From positions 1 to 64,000 of the forward strand of contig NW_021163173.1 of NCBI RefSeq assembly GCF_004324835.1: 64,000 bases of DNA. The letters are read 5' to 3'. The notes beneath the pieces are model-generated. The model was not told the DNA's origin, did not search any database, and worked only from the letters and a program-made list of their open reading frames with translations. The position numbers and the translations under genes are program-made. Origin of the DNA: Dendronephthya gigantea (Eukaryota; Cnidaria; Anthozoa; Malacalcyonacea; Nephtheidae). Shown in pieces: positions 11,825 through 23,233 of the stretch. Positions within the stretch are counted from its first letter, which is position 1. Every line of letters starts with the position of its first letter.

Positions 11825-12904
11825 CATGCGAGAATGAAGCCGATTTTCATTGTAAATCGTGTATATTGTAAACATTAAAACCGCATTTACAACTTAATGG
11901 TTATTCATCTTGTACTTTTCCTTTTAATTTTTAATTAATCGGCAGCTACCGATTAATCGGTCGATTAGTTCCAATAATCGGCTCATAAATAATCGGCCTC
12001 AGTAATCGGCAATTTTCTTTATCGGCTCATCCCTACATTAGTTGTTCATTGTCATGACATCCACAGTCCCGCTAAACAGAACATCATCTTTGCATATAGA
12101 GTAGTCTGGGACAATACCACCAGATTCCTGTGATTCTTCCTCAGCTAACTGAGAAACATGATTTAAACATATAAGTTTAAATGTCTTCTTTTCAGGAGTT
12201 TTTTTCTTTTGCTCTTTTGCATATGAATGGCTTACTCTACGGCGCTTTGGAATCTGAGATGATATATTGGAGGATACAGAAATAGTGTTTGCTTGAAGCA
12301 AGTCACGAGCCCTGCGCACCACCCCAGTCACATTTTGTGTGTCTAAAGTAAAATATTTAATTAAGGAAAAAGGTAATTCCTGCACAAGGTCTAGCCATTT
12401 AGCCTTCAAGGTAGGCAAGAATAATATTTAGAGGAATGATAACACCTCAAAATATATTCATGCATATATACCTAAGTTAGGGGTTAAGCTGAATATACTG
12501 TGACATATCTTGGTTGGTATATTTAATATTTATACTCGTTTATAAACTATGAAACAATGGTCGTTGCTGTATTTATGTAGCAGTTTATAACAAAATGTTG
12601 TAGGTTTGATTTCTGTCAACTCATTCATACAAGCATTAATAAAATAGGCTGTTTGACTTTAAACGTTACTATAGTTTGTGTTGTTTAATACTCTTAAAAC
12701 ATAGCGATATTATATTATAAACAATACTGATATGGTACATACCTAGACGACTTTGACTCGTTACTCAACTATCTTATGTATTTGCCACAGGAAGATTGCT
12801 AGTCGATTGCAGTCCACCACTCACAGCCATACGATTTCTTTTGGTGATAACCTCCTCTACAATTCTGCGTATTTCAGACTTTCTGTCCGTAGATTATAAA
12901 TGTA

Positions 12905-12912
12905 AATTTATA
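12905..12912 (-). promoter_or_regulatory. Possible TATA box of the HECT gene
   Basis: TATAAATT on the minus strand, between the inner TIR and the first supported HECT coding segment. A short open stretch (reading EIRRIVEEVITKRNR, about 12872-12780) follows downstream but lacks an in-frame ATG and a clear donor. The mirrored copy lies near 15460. Position and motif are the only evidence. Confidence 0.25.
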
Positions 12913-13070
12913 CTGCTCGTAAAAGAAACGTGAAAAAAACGGCAGAGCACATGCAGCCTCGCTCGCCTCGTTTCCAGGCGACAATGACCGTATATCGACT
13001 ATGACTATGCTATGGTCAGTGAACTGCTATGGTAAATTGGGAACTATGGTCCATTAATTCTTTCGCTGTA

Positions 13071-13317
13071 GACCGCTGTTCCAAAGCTATTGAATATTTT
13101 CCGAGATTTTAATGAATATATTTTTTGCTGAGTTAAATATTTTGCAGCGTAATTTAGTGAAGATTTCGCCTGTCGCATTGAATATTTAATGCAGTTACAC
13201 AAAGGGGTATATTGAACATTTTTGCGATTATTGAATATTATATGAGTTTATTGAATATTGTAACAGTGTATTGCATAAATTGCCTGTATTGAATTTTGCT
13301 ACATTTCGGCAACCATA
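13071..13317 (-). repeat. Terminal inverted repeat (left copy, inner)
   Basis: Reverse complement of the 2993-3250 repeat, ending GGCAACCAT and followed by AGTACT. It differs from the outer TIR by scattered substitutions and lacks the extra TGTAACATTG-like block present at about 3113. The sequence beyond GACCGCT, towards the HECT gene, is unrelated to the integrase side, which fixes the TIR length at about 250 bp. Confidence 0.88.
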
Positions 13318-13318
13318 T

Positions 13319-13621
13319 AGTACTATATTTTGTGATTGTCGGAAGTCCGCGAAGACAGCAGCAACAAAGTGAGAACGGCAGAGCTTTGCTGTCATTGGTC
13401 AAAATGACCTTTTTTAAATTGACTATTGAGTCAATTTAATCATAAACAAAAAAACTATATTTGATTTAAAAATACAAATATATATGATTTCTAACTCCAT
13501 TTTTTAAAAAGAAGCCAAAATAAGCCAGAAAATAAATATAAGCCAAACAAAGTTTAAGCCAAGCGCAAGAAAAATAAGCCAAAATCGAAAAATTTGGCTT
13601 AGAGCCAAGTTGGCAACCCTG
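13319..13621 (-). mobile_element. Mirrored end of the older hAT (left arm)
   Basis: Inverted copy of 14749-15054: the terminal 300 bp of the older hAT, ending GGCAACCCTG at 13621 and followed by GTTTTATT (13622-13629), the complement of its target duplication AATAAAAC. It contains repeated AAGCCAA motifs. Its presence shows that the duplicated block included flanking hAT sequence as well as the integrase element. Confidence 0.85.
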
Positions 13622-14137
13622 GTTTTATTAATTAATCTTGTTTCAAACACTTCACCGACTGAGGATTATAAGGAAGGATTGGGTGTTCAAAAGATCATCA
13701 CTGAGGCATGTGCAAGTTGACAATTCATTGCAACTGCCTCCCTCAATTACGCTAGCCAGCTCATTAATCAACATACCTACCCATCGATTTGGATTACATA
13801 ATCCCTGGCAGCCAGAAGACGCCTGAAAAGATAATGTGATTGGTTCATCATCATCATCCAGGGTTGATAATTCAAATTGCTTTGAGAAACTAAATGCACG
13901 TACAGCGTTGTTTGTACACAATTAAGATCAGACAGGGGTTTATTATTTAATCTTGTTTCAAACACTTCACTGACTGAGGATAATAAGGGGGAGTTAGGCG
14001 TTGAAAAGATCATCACTGAGGCATGTGCAAGTTGACAATTCATTGCAACTAATTTTTAAAATTAAACAGACCTATCTGAAAGTTAAGTTTGATTGTAATT
14101 CTAAGAAATTACATTAGTACAGAAGGGTTAACATGCC

Positions 14138-14229
14138 CAGAGTAGCCTTATATTTTATCAGCCTCTCCCATATGTTGTTCCAAGTGAACACAAAATGTCA
14201 TTAAAGGTGATCCGCGGCAGTGCGTGCGC
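14138..14229. other. Palindrome centre (unpaired spacer)
   Basis: About 90 bp between AAGGGTTAACATG (ending 14137) and its mirrored partner (from about 14230). It contains CGCGGCAGTGCGTGCGC, more GC-rich than its surroundings. No gene or repeat is visible. Its presence means the arms do not meet as a perfect hairpin. Confidence 0.7.
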
Positions 14230-14324
14230 ATCTCATGTTAACCCTTCTCATGTTAACGTAATTTGTTAGAATTACAATCAAACTTCAACTTTCAGATAGG
14301 TCTTGTTTAATTTTAAAAATTAGT

Positions 14325-14748
14325 TGCAATGAATTGTCAACTTGCACATGCCTCAGTGATCTTTTCAACGCCTAACTCCCCCTTATTATCCTCAGTCAGT
14401 GAAGTGTTTGAAACAAGATTAAATAATAAAACCCCTGTCTGATCTTAATTGTGTACAAACAACGCTGTACGTGCATTTAGTTTCTCAAAGCAATTTGAAT
14501 TATCAACCCTGGATGATGATGATGAACCAATCACATTATCTTTTCAGGCGTCTTCTGGCTGCCAGGGATTATGTAATCCAAATCGATGGGTAGGTATGTT
14601 GATTAATGAGCTGGCTAGCGTAATTGAGGGAGGCAGTTGCAATGAATTGTCAACTTGCACATGCCTCAGTGATGATCTTTTGAACACCCAATCCTTCCTT
14701 ATAATCCTCAGTCGGTGAAGTGTTTGAAACAAGATTAATTAATAAAAC
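14325..14748. repeat. 313 bp tandem repeat, target of the older hAT
   Basis: TGCAATGAATTGTCAACTTG occurs at 14325 and again at 14638, with the following blocks also repeated. The second copy stops at AATAAAAC (14748), where the older hAT begins, and resumes at 27548 (CTCTGTCTGATCTTAATTG). The mirrored copy is at 13622-14047. A GATGATGATGA run and a CTTTTCAG acceptor-like site lie within the unit; no protein is evident. Confidence 0.8.
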
Positions 14749-15054
14749 CAGGGTTGCCAACTTGGCTCTAAGCCAAATTTTTCGATTTTGGCTTATTTTT
14801 CTTGCGCTTGGCTTAAACTTTGTTTGGCTTATATTTATTTTCTGGCTTATTTTGGCTTCTTTTTAAAAAATGGAGTTAGAAATCATATATATTTGTATTT
14901 TTAAATCAAATATAGTTTTTTTGTTTTATGATTAAATTTGACTCAATAGTCAATTTAAAAAAGGTCATTTTTGACCAATGACAGCAAAGCTCTGCCGTTC
15001 TCACTTTGTTGCTGCTGTCTTCGCGGACTTCCGACAATCACAAAATATAGTACT

Positions 15055-15304
15055 ATATGGTTGCCGAAATGTAGCAAAATTCAATACAGGCAATTTATAT
15101 GCAATACACTGTTACAATATTCAATAAACTCATATAATATTCAATAATCGCAAAAATGTTCAATATACCCCTTTGTGTAACTGCATTAAATATTCAATGC
15201 GACAGGCGAAATCTTCACTAAATTACGCTGCAAAATATTTAACTCAGCAAAAAATATATTCATTAAAATCTCGGAAAATATTCAATAGCTTTGGAACAGC
15301 GGTC
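15055..15304 (+). repeat. Terminal inverted repeat (right copy, inner)
   Basis: Mirror of 13071-13317 and nearly identical to it. Begins ATATGGTTGCCG directly after AGTACT and ends at AGCGGTC. The same ATTCAAT motif series is visible. Confidence 0.88.
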
Positions 15305-16534
15305 TACAGCGAAAGAATTAATGGACCATAGTTCCCAATTTACCATAGCAGTTCACTGACCATAGCATAGTCATAGTCGATACGGTCATTGTCGCCTGGA
15401 AACGAGGCGAGCGAGGCTGCATGTGCTCTGCCGTTTTTTTCACGTTTCTTTTACGAGCAGTATAAATTTACATTTATAATCTACGGACAGAAAGTCTGAA
15501 ATACGCAGAATTGTAGAGGAGGTTATCACCAAAAGAAATCGTATGGCTGTGAGTGGTGGACTGCAATCGACTAGCAATCTTCCTGTGGCAAATACATAAG
15601 ATAGTTGAGTAACGAGTCAAAGTCGTCTAGGTATGTACCATATCAGTATTGTTTATAATATAATATCGCTATGTTTTAAGAGTATTAAACAACACAAACT
15701 ATAGTAACGTTTAAAGTCAAACAGCCTATTTTATTAATGCTTGTATGAATGAGTTGACAGAAATCAAACCTACAACATTTTGTTATAAACTGCTACATAA
15801 ATACAGCAACGACCATTGTTTCATAGTTTATAAACGAGTATAAATATTAAATATACCAACCAAGATATGTCACAGTATATTCAGCTTAACCCCTAACTTA
15901 GGTATATATGCATGAATATTTTGAGGTGTCCTCTAAATATTATTCTTGCCTACCTTGAAGGCTAAATGGCTAGACCTTGTGCAGGAATTACCTTTTCCTT
16001 AATTAAATATTTTACTTTAGACACACAAAATGTGACTGGGGTGGTGCGCAGGGCTCGTGACTTGCTTCAAGCAAACACTATTTCTGTATCCTCCAATATA
16101 TCATCTCAGATTCCAAAGCGCCGTAGAGTAAGCCATTCATATGCAAAAGAGCAAAAGAAAAAAACTCCTGAAAAGAAGACATTTAAACTTATATGTTTAA
16201 ATCATTTCTCAGTTAGCTGAGGAAGAATCACAGGAATCTGGTGGTATTGTCCCAGACTACTCTATATGCAAGATGATGTTCTGTTTAGCGGGACTGTGGA
16301 TGTCATGACAATGAACAACTAATGTAGGGATGAGCCGATAAAGAAAATTGCCGATTACTGAGGCCGATTATTTATGAGCCGATTATTGGAACTAATCGAC
16401 CGATTAATCGGTAGCTGCCGATTAATTAAAATTAAAAGGAAAAGTACAAGATGAATAACCATTAAGTTGTAAATGCGGTTTTAATGTTTACAATATACAC
16501 GATTTACAATGAAAATCGGCTTCATTCTCGCATG

Positions 16535-19061
16535 TCAATATTCAAAGTTGAGTTTTGGTAGATTATGATGTAAAAAGAGGATATTGTCAGCTTTATGTGG
16601 AGCTAGTCTACTGCGGTTTTCAGTTGAAATGTTCCCGGCCTCACTGAATACATGCTCGGAATAAACACTTGAACTTGGTGGACTTGGATAGGCTTTCTTG
16701 TTGGAGACCCACCAGGTATAGGGACACGCTTGTAACGGTTGCAATGGAAGACTGAGAAATGCGTTGATCTCTTCTTCAAGACTTGTAACACACTCGTCAG
16801 ATGCAACTATCTCATCAAAACACGACCACAGTGCTGGATGCGGCCCATCACTGCGGCTTACTGACTCTTTCTCAACACTCTTTCTCAACACTTTCTCAAT
16901 TTCTTCAACACTGTAATGGCGGGAATCACTTCGGATATGCACGAATTGTTGTTGCTCATCAGTTTAGTGTATTCCTCGAGCGGTTGAAGCAAGCGAAGGA
17001 CCTTCTCCATCAATGACCACTCGTTGGGCGAAAGAGTTGTGGTTGGTGTTTCAGCAGAGTAGAGTGTGACAGCCCTCTTATTCTCCAACAGCCTGTCCAA
17101 CATGTAGTAAGTGGATTCCATCTGCAAAACGAAACAAAAACATCCATATTGATATTGGTGGTTAATAAATAAAACAAACACTATCGTTTTAAAACATGCG
17201 AAACATTTGTCAAGTTTCAAGGTTGTAACATAGGCGGCCCAAAATTAGCGGCCGAAAAATTTTTCGGCAATTTGTCAATGTAATGTATAATATATAATTA
17301 CATAAGGTAGGAAGCTCTTTTTACGTTACGAAACTTACCACTTAGACTATGAAAAAATACATCAATTATATTGACCGAAACTAATAAAAATATATAGTAA
17401 ACTAATCTCTGATAATTTTCCTCGCTTCTTACATGCGAATTACGATTTAAAACTACTTTTAACATGACAAAATACGGCAATATTTTTATAGTTTTTGATC
17501 AAAAATATTTTGTACGATGCGGGATGACAGTCGTCTCTGTATTCGTCGTTGCTTTGAAATATTTTACATGATCCTATTGGTTGAAAAAAGTTCGTTCAAA
17601 TACTTTACAGTTTGTTTCTATTTTCAACCAATAGGATCATGTAAAATATTTCAAAACAATGATGAATACAGAGACCACTGTCATCCCGCATCGTACGAAA
17701 TATTTTTGATCAAAAACTAAAAATATTGCTGTATTTTGTCATGTTAAAAGTAGTTTTAAATCGTAATTCGCATGTAAGAAGTGAGGAAAATTATCAGAGA
17801 TTAGTTTACTATATATTTTTATTAGTTTCGGTCAATATAATTGATGTATTTTGTCATAGTCTAAGTGGTAAGTTTCGTAAAGTAAAAAAGAGCTTCCTAC
17901 ATTATGTAATTATATATTATACATTACATTGACAAATAGTCAAAAAAGTTTTCGCCGCCAATTTTGGGCCGCCTATGGTTGTAACGCACACGGCAATAAC
18001 TTATAATTTAACTCTCCTTGTCGCCACATCCTGAATCAACTTTTTCTTTGGATGACCCCGATCACTTTGGAGTTCTGCTAGCCTGCTACTTCCAAGCGTC
18101 GAGTGACGAAAGTGTGTGACCATTCGTTTCGCCTTGGCAATCATGTTGCTGACACTTCTTTGGGAAAAGATAGCATCGCTGATCGCTAACTGCAGTGTGT
18201 GAATGAAGCATGGGCTGCCCGTCAAACCGGCCAACTGTACGGCATTTGTCATGTTGCTCGCATTGTCAGTAACAACGATGTAACATCTTGAACTGTCGAT
18301 AGTCCACTTTGACAACATGCTTGTAAACTTTTCAGTGATTCGCGGCCCAGTGTGGCTTCCGGGGAAGAAACTTGATTGTAGTACGATTGACTGCCGCGGG
18401 AACTTTGTTTCATTTTCATCAATCCAGTGGGCTGTCAGGCTAATGAACGCATCGTTGTTGTGGGAACATGTCCAAATGTCTGAAGTAAAGGAGAAATGTT
18501 TTGCCTTTTCCAACATTTTGGCAACAGCTGCTTCGGCTCGTTTCACTAAATTGGGAATTACAGCATCACTAAAGTGGTGTTGACTCGCTAAATGATAACG
18601 TGGGGCTACATGTTTCATCAGATGCATAAAACCCAGATCTTCGGCAATTAGGAATAGTTGTTGGTTGTTGAGAACTATCATTTCACCGATTAGTTTGGTA
18701 ATATGCTGGGCTTGACGACTGTTCATATCCCAAGTTCGGCTTCAACACTTTTTTCAAATGACATCTGCGTTTTTAGTTTCTTTCTCATTGTCACTGTGCT
18801 TGAGTTTGTGTCTTGTAGTGTTCTTTTACCTTTGGCAATATTCTTTTCCTTTTTATCTGATGAAAGTGCAAGAAATTCCGTCGGATGCTTGCGGAGGTGA
18901 TTGCGCATGTTTTTCGTGGTGAACTGCTTGCATGTTTTTCCTCCTCTGCTGATTATAACTCGAGAGCCTTTTTCCTGACAAACTTTACACATAGCTTTCG
19001 TGTTGTCATCTTCCAAAATGTCAAAATATGTCCAAACTGCACTTTTTACCGTGTGCGCCAT
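16535..19061 (-). pseudogene. hAT transposase, right arm
   Basis: Same two-exon gene as in the left arm. It starts at 19061 (MAHTVKSAVW) and the stop is at 16535. Here the BED region is in one frame (KQFTTKNMRNHLRKH), but a 4 bp difference near 18740 shifts the frame after KSVEAE. The second exon also has 1 bp losses (near 17110 and 16900) relative to the left arm. The two arms thus carry different lesions. Confidence 0.85.
17230..17976. mobile_element. Fold-back MULE-type element (right arm)
   Basis: Inverted counterpart of 10381-11127 with the same ends and the same 9 bp duplication (GGTTGTAAC at 17221-17229 and 17977-17985). Because it is itself a hairpin, each arm of the big palindrome contains a smaller one. 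Confidence 0.88.
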
Positions 19062-21929
19062 TAGCTTCTGCGAAAATTTCTCGTAATACTGCTAGAAAAT
19101 TATTTCCTCTGCATTTTATAACAAACATCATGATTTATTTTAGCCAATCAGAAAACACATTATGGTATGACTCATTGCATAGGAATGCGTTGCTCAGGCA
19201 TCGGAATGCGTCGGTGGCTTAACTGTTTTTAATGACTTCCTCAAACCCATTAACACAGATGAGACAAAAGACGTGGGTTTTTTCACTTTTTTGACGCCCG
19301 CAACGTGAAAAATTGAAAATCTATTCACTTTCATTCAGTTATTTTATCATTTTCTTGGCAGAAACAGAAAAAGTCTTATTGCCGATTATTTGCTGATTAT
19401 CAGGCAATAATCAGCCGATTACCGATTATTTTAAAAAAGGCCGATTAATCGGCTTTGCCGATTATTTATCGATTAATCGGCTCATCCCTAAACTAATGAG
19501 AAAAAATATGCAAAGTTATCAGTGTTAGACTTCCAAATGTTACAGAAGTTGACTTCTTGTGAAAGTTAGTAGGAAAACTGTTTCAACACCAGTGTGTAGC
19601 CCTGGCCAGTTCGGGGATTTTTCACGAGTAAAAGTGATTGCTGGTCAAGGAAAACTTTATGTATGTTTGAATCAGTCAACTGATTTGGTTCGTCCAATAT
19701 TCAAAAAGATGGATCTGATCTTGGCTCTCCAGGTTCTTCCAGATCAAATTGTAGCAGTACAGTTCAACTTTGCATGATGTTTCCACAAAAAACAGAGTCA
19801 GAAATCAGAGAAGTATTACCAAAAAATCATGAAGATATAGACCTTTCCATAGCTGATCATTTAGATGATGATGTTCAGCTTATTAAAGGGCTAGATACTA
19901 CAACCGAATTTGGAGGTATAACCTAATAATTTCCTTTATTGATCCATTGAGATTATGGAAAGTCATAGTCATCTTGACCAGTTTTTTACACAACCCAACA
20001 AACTTGTTTTTGAAGTGTGTGTATCCAACAAGTTTGTTTATAATAAATTTGGCCAATAAAGATTGGTCTTTTCTTTTTTAATTATTTGTAATTTATTAAA
20101 TTGTTTAGTTTAGGACAAATGTAAGTGTAACAAATTTGTTTAAAAAGTTACATGATTTTCAGTAGCTGGATCCTCTTTCAAATACAGTGATCTTTGTAAA
20201 TTTGTTGGTTTGGAGTAAGGAACAGGAAATAGCCAAGAAGGAAATTTGTGAAATAATTTGTGACTGCTTTGTAAGAAACAGTCACCACAAGTGAAAGTGT
20301 CCAAGGTGATGGAATAGATGATGAAAAGGTTCCAGACAAGAGTGTATTTCAGTTGTTAGCATCACCAAAGATACAAGGAAAATAAAGATTGATCCAGAGG
20401 ACTTGCTATCTGATCTTCAAGTATATAAGCATCCAAGTTTAGATCCTACACATCCATTCATTGTCCAGTAAACAACAACCAGCTGTAGACACTGGTGGTG
20501 TCCTTTGTGAGTTTTATTCTGATGTTTTTAAGGAATTTGTCAACAACCTCATTCGTATCTTTGAAGGCCCCTCTGATAAACTACAGTTCCACTCTACAAC
20601 CACACTGCATTGACGTGTGGTATGCCAAAAATGCCAGGCACCATGATTGCACACAGTCTTTGTCAAAATGGGCCAGGATTTCCCTATCTCGCACCTTCCC
20701 AATATTATTATGTTGCTACTGGAGATATCAATAAAGCCATTGCATATGCATCTATCCATGACATTCATGATTATGAGATAAAGTCTTATGTTGAACAGGT
20801 AAATATTGTAATAAGTCAATATAATGTTGATATAAAACATATAGCATAATAGTTCATGAAAAAACATGCTCTAAAATGCCCTTTAAATATATTTTTGTGC
20901 ACAAATATTTACTTTTATGAACTTTGCAGAGCTATATTTTTCAGAACATTTTGGAGTTACTTATTCTAACATGCTTTCTTTGGCTGTGATCAGGGGTACT
21001 AGGAAGAAATTTGGGGCCAGGGGGAAAATTCCCATTAAGACTGCAATTCCAAGGGCAAAATAGCTGCAAAATGTAATTTTCTTCATTTTGGGGTTACATT
21101 CTTTACAATATTAAACCTAATATATTGCTTTACCTGACCTACCAACCTGGGCAGAACTTATTATCAGTGTAACTTAGAAAAGAGGACTACATATTTCTAA
21201 CATTGATTTTTTGCCTGGGGCAAAATACCCTGTTTGGAGGCATCCCTCTGGTTGTGCCTGGCAGTTGTGTTAGGTTTTTCTCTTGAATCATAAATTTGAA
21301 TGAAATAAAGAGAGTATTTGGTATTTCTACCAACAGATCATGATGTCAAAAAGTCTGATTTAGACATAATGAACCAGTCACTTGAGTTTCAAAGTCTGCT
21401 TGCAAACTCTGGATTGCAATGTCAAGTTGCAGTAAGTTTTGATCGATTTAGTCAATTATGTTTAGTTTTAAAAGTTAATAGTGTTAATTATTTTTCTGCT
21501 AATTCTACATGCCAAAACATAAATGAATGCTGTGCTGATTAAACGGGATGAATAGATTCTATATTTTATATTTTTCTTTTGTAGAATGAAAATAGACTTT
21601 CTGTTGTCCAAGCAATAATTGCACATTGCGCTGTAGTGAAAAATGTCCCTATGTTGAAGCAGTTCGTTAGTGGTCTAAAAACTCTTGGTGTAATTGATGT
21701 TATCACACGTTATCTAGACAAGTTTTTACAGCATCCTGTTCACTGTGCCAAGACTAAAACACGAGAAAATTTTAATGGATTATTAAAGTTGAAAGAAACT
21801 GGGATTGAAGCTAGTTGTTTGGCAGTGTATCTTACAGAGATTTGTGGAAGAATGCTCTGAAGAAGGTAAATAATTACATGAAAAATTTTCAATTACCTAT
21901 AGACAACAGAAGATTGCATGGAACAATTA

Positions 21930-22112
21930 GGAGTTGTTCACATGAGCCCGGTTAACAAGATTTAACGAAGTGTGGAATGGTTTTGAAGAATTGAAAAGTC
22001 TTCTTGAAACAGAACAATCACAGGCTATTGTGAGGATGATTACAGGACTACCAGAATCGTGTTATTTACTCATTTCAATCTCTGTGACCGGGCTCATGTG
22101 AACACAGCCCCC
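21930..22112. mobile_element. TA-flanked MITE in HECT intron (right arm)
   Basis: Inverted counterpart of the 6147-6327 element, with the same TIRs and flanking TA (21928-21929, 22113-22114). Its presence in both arms dates it before the duplication. Confidence 0.75.
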
Positions 22113-22186
22113 TAGAGCGCAAGTAGAGATTAGCAACTCACAATACATATTTATATCAATAATCACTATAATGGTATCTTTTTTAG

Positions 22187-22419
22187 ATATTGATAAGTTC
22201 ATAAAATTTTCAACGGGCTGTTCTTACGCTCTTCCCCCACCAACAGAAAATATTGTCGTAGAAGTATCACCAGATGCGGCAAGTATTTTTGCATCTACTT
22301 GCCTATTCAAGCTGGTTTTTCTATCAAGGTTCAGCAAAGAAAGTTATGAGCTATTTAAAGCAGCAGTGTTAGGTGTAATTTCCACCACCAGGAAAGATAA
22401 ATTGTTTTCTCTTCCATGA
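22187..22419 (+). CDS. HECT C-lobe exon with catalytic Cys (right arm)
   Basis: The acceptor TTTTAG at 22181-22186 opens this exon in the phase left by the upstream exon ending EECSEEG. It encodes the substrate-transfer C-lobe: FSTGCSYALPPP, VVEVSPDAASIFASTC (catalytic Cys) and a terminal KDKLFSLP. The left arm has the same exon split by a solo LTR. This exon therefore shows the pre-insertion state. Confidence 0.75.
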
Positions 22420-23233
22420 ATATTGTTGAACTTATCCTTTAAAGTATCCAGTTCTAATTACTGTCAGTATAAAGTAGTTTCTTTAATGTTATGTTAAATT
22501 GCTGTTTTTGGCAACATCCATGATGCAGTCTTGAAGTTGAATGGATAGAAAGTCGTAGACAGTTTGACTCAAACAAACTGTATAAGTGGGTGTATGTAAT
22601 TCACTTAGATACTTGTTGCCAAAGAAATAAGTGCATTGAGCTCTGCCATAGCAGCCCAGCAAACAATGTTGATTTGTAACACCCAATCAACATTGTTTGC
22701 TCGGCTGCCTACGAGTATGATACTATACTGGATGTTGCACAATAGCTTACAGTGTAGTGTATCCCATTTTAAGTCGTTTACATTCTGTTACCTTTTTTTA
22801 TAGATGCCTTTTTTCTTAGTTTGTAGTACAAGATATAGTGAATATAGAAATTTTGTAAATTTCGACATAGATAATCCGATAAGGCAATCCTACATCTGTG
22901 GCATCTAGAAAACATTTTTGTATTCTGCTTGCCTAATTTTGTTAGCTGTTGATGAGCTGTTGTTGATGAAAATGTTCACATTATATTAGAGTGTTTAAGT
23001 TTACGATATATGTGTAACGACAAACGCCAGACAAAGAAAAAATATTCACCTCAAAGGCATGCAATAAAGAGCAAATGGACCCGTTTTCCGAAAACCCTAG
23101 GCACAATCAGTGCTTCCCTCGAAGAAGGAAAATAAACAAAAATGATAAAGGAAAACTTTTGACTCTGCCGTTTGCCGTTTCCAGAAAATGCGAAGCTTAA
23201 ACTGCAAAAATTACACTAACATTAACAATTTTG

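Larger units (their letters stand above)
8865..12035 (+). mobile_element. hAT transposon, left arm (3171 bp)
   Basis: TIRs begin TAGGGATGAGCCGATT and end ATCGGCTCATCCCTA, flanked by a perfect 8 bp duplication CATTAGTT (8857-8864, 12036-12043), the hallmark of hAT. Both subterminal regions are dense in AATCGGC/GCCGATT motifs. It carries a two-exon BED-finger transposase and a fold-back element in the intron. It inserted into the N-terminal coding part of the HECT gene. The right arm has the same insertion with the same duplication, so it predates the palindrome. Confidence 0.95.
5381..12342 (-). pseudogene. HECT E3 ubiquitin ligase gene, left arm (split by hAT and solo LTR)
   Basis: Multi-exon minus-strand gene inside the TIR element. 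Supported parts in transcript order: an N-terminal basic region (12342-12044, PKRRRV), interrupted by the hAT at 12035-8865. It continues at 8856-8444 with a GQGKLYVRL block and a CUE-like stretch (LCMMFPQKTESEI...ADLL), then the HECT N-lobe exon (8183-7539). Two exons with clean GT-AG borders follow (6975-6880, phase 0; 6677-6392), then the C-lobe exon (6072-5381, stop at 5383-5381). HECT ligases pass ubiquitin through a catalytic Cys thioester. Here the C-lobe is interrupted by a solo LTR, and frames shift around 8640-8830. The domain order resembles the multicopy G2/M-specific-ligase-like proteins of cnidarians and fish. It is probably transposon cargo rather than a host gene. Confidence 0.75.
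2993..13317. mobile_element. Integrase + HECT transposon, left copy
   Basis: This is a TIR DNA transposon of about 10.3 kb, including a 3.2 kb hAT insertion. Both ends begin ATGGTTGCCG and share about 250 bp in inverted orientation (2993-3250 and 13071-13317). Two convergent genes lie between them: a DDE integrase-type transposase on plus and a HECT ligase gene on minus. The transposase core (DD34E, GPSTRNQRIERLW region) resembles the IS3-like eukaryotic group that Repbase calls IS3EU; that assignment is by resemblance only. The right flank has AGTACT (13319-13324). The left end abuts satellite directly with no matching target duplication. Confidence 0.8.
16325..19490 (-). mobile_element. hAT transposon, right arm
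   Basis: Inverted copy of 8865-12035 with identical TIRs and the same 8 bp duplication (AACTAATG at 16317-16324 and 19491-19498). Over the long transposase block the two copies encode the same 241 residues without a difference. This hAT pair is far more alike than the integrase genes around it. Confidence 0.95.
16021..22419 (+). pseudogene. HECT E3 ubiquitin ligase gene, right arm
   Basis: Inverted partner of the left HECT gene on plus, with the same hAT insertion (16325-19490) in the N-terminal coding part. Several small indels break the reading frame in the N-terminal, linker and N-lobe exons (for example around 20270-20480). The final exon is whole: 22187-22419 reads FSTGCSYALPPPTENIV, then ASTCLFKLVF, then the stop. 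The Cys in STCLF is in the position of the HECT catalytic cysteine, and a Phe sits fourth from the C-terminus as in many HECTs. The gene as a whole is not translatable. Confidence 0.75.

Noticed and set aside
2993-13317. Polinton or LTR-retroelement identity for the integrase element
   Set aside because: No polymerase, capsid, ATPase, protease or reverse transcriptase is visible. The ends are inverted and the flanking duplication is not of LTR type.
13638-14732. Mirror-image 62-89 residue frames near the palindrome centre
   Set aside because: The same sequence is read on opposite strands in the two arms; the frames overlap each other and lie in the 313 bp repeat, not in a gene.
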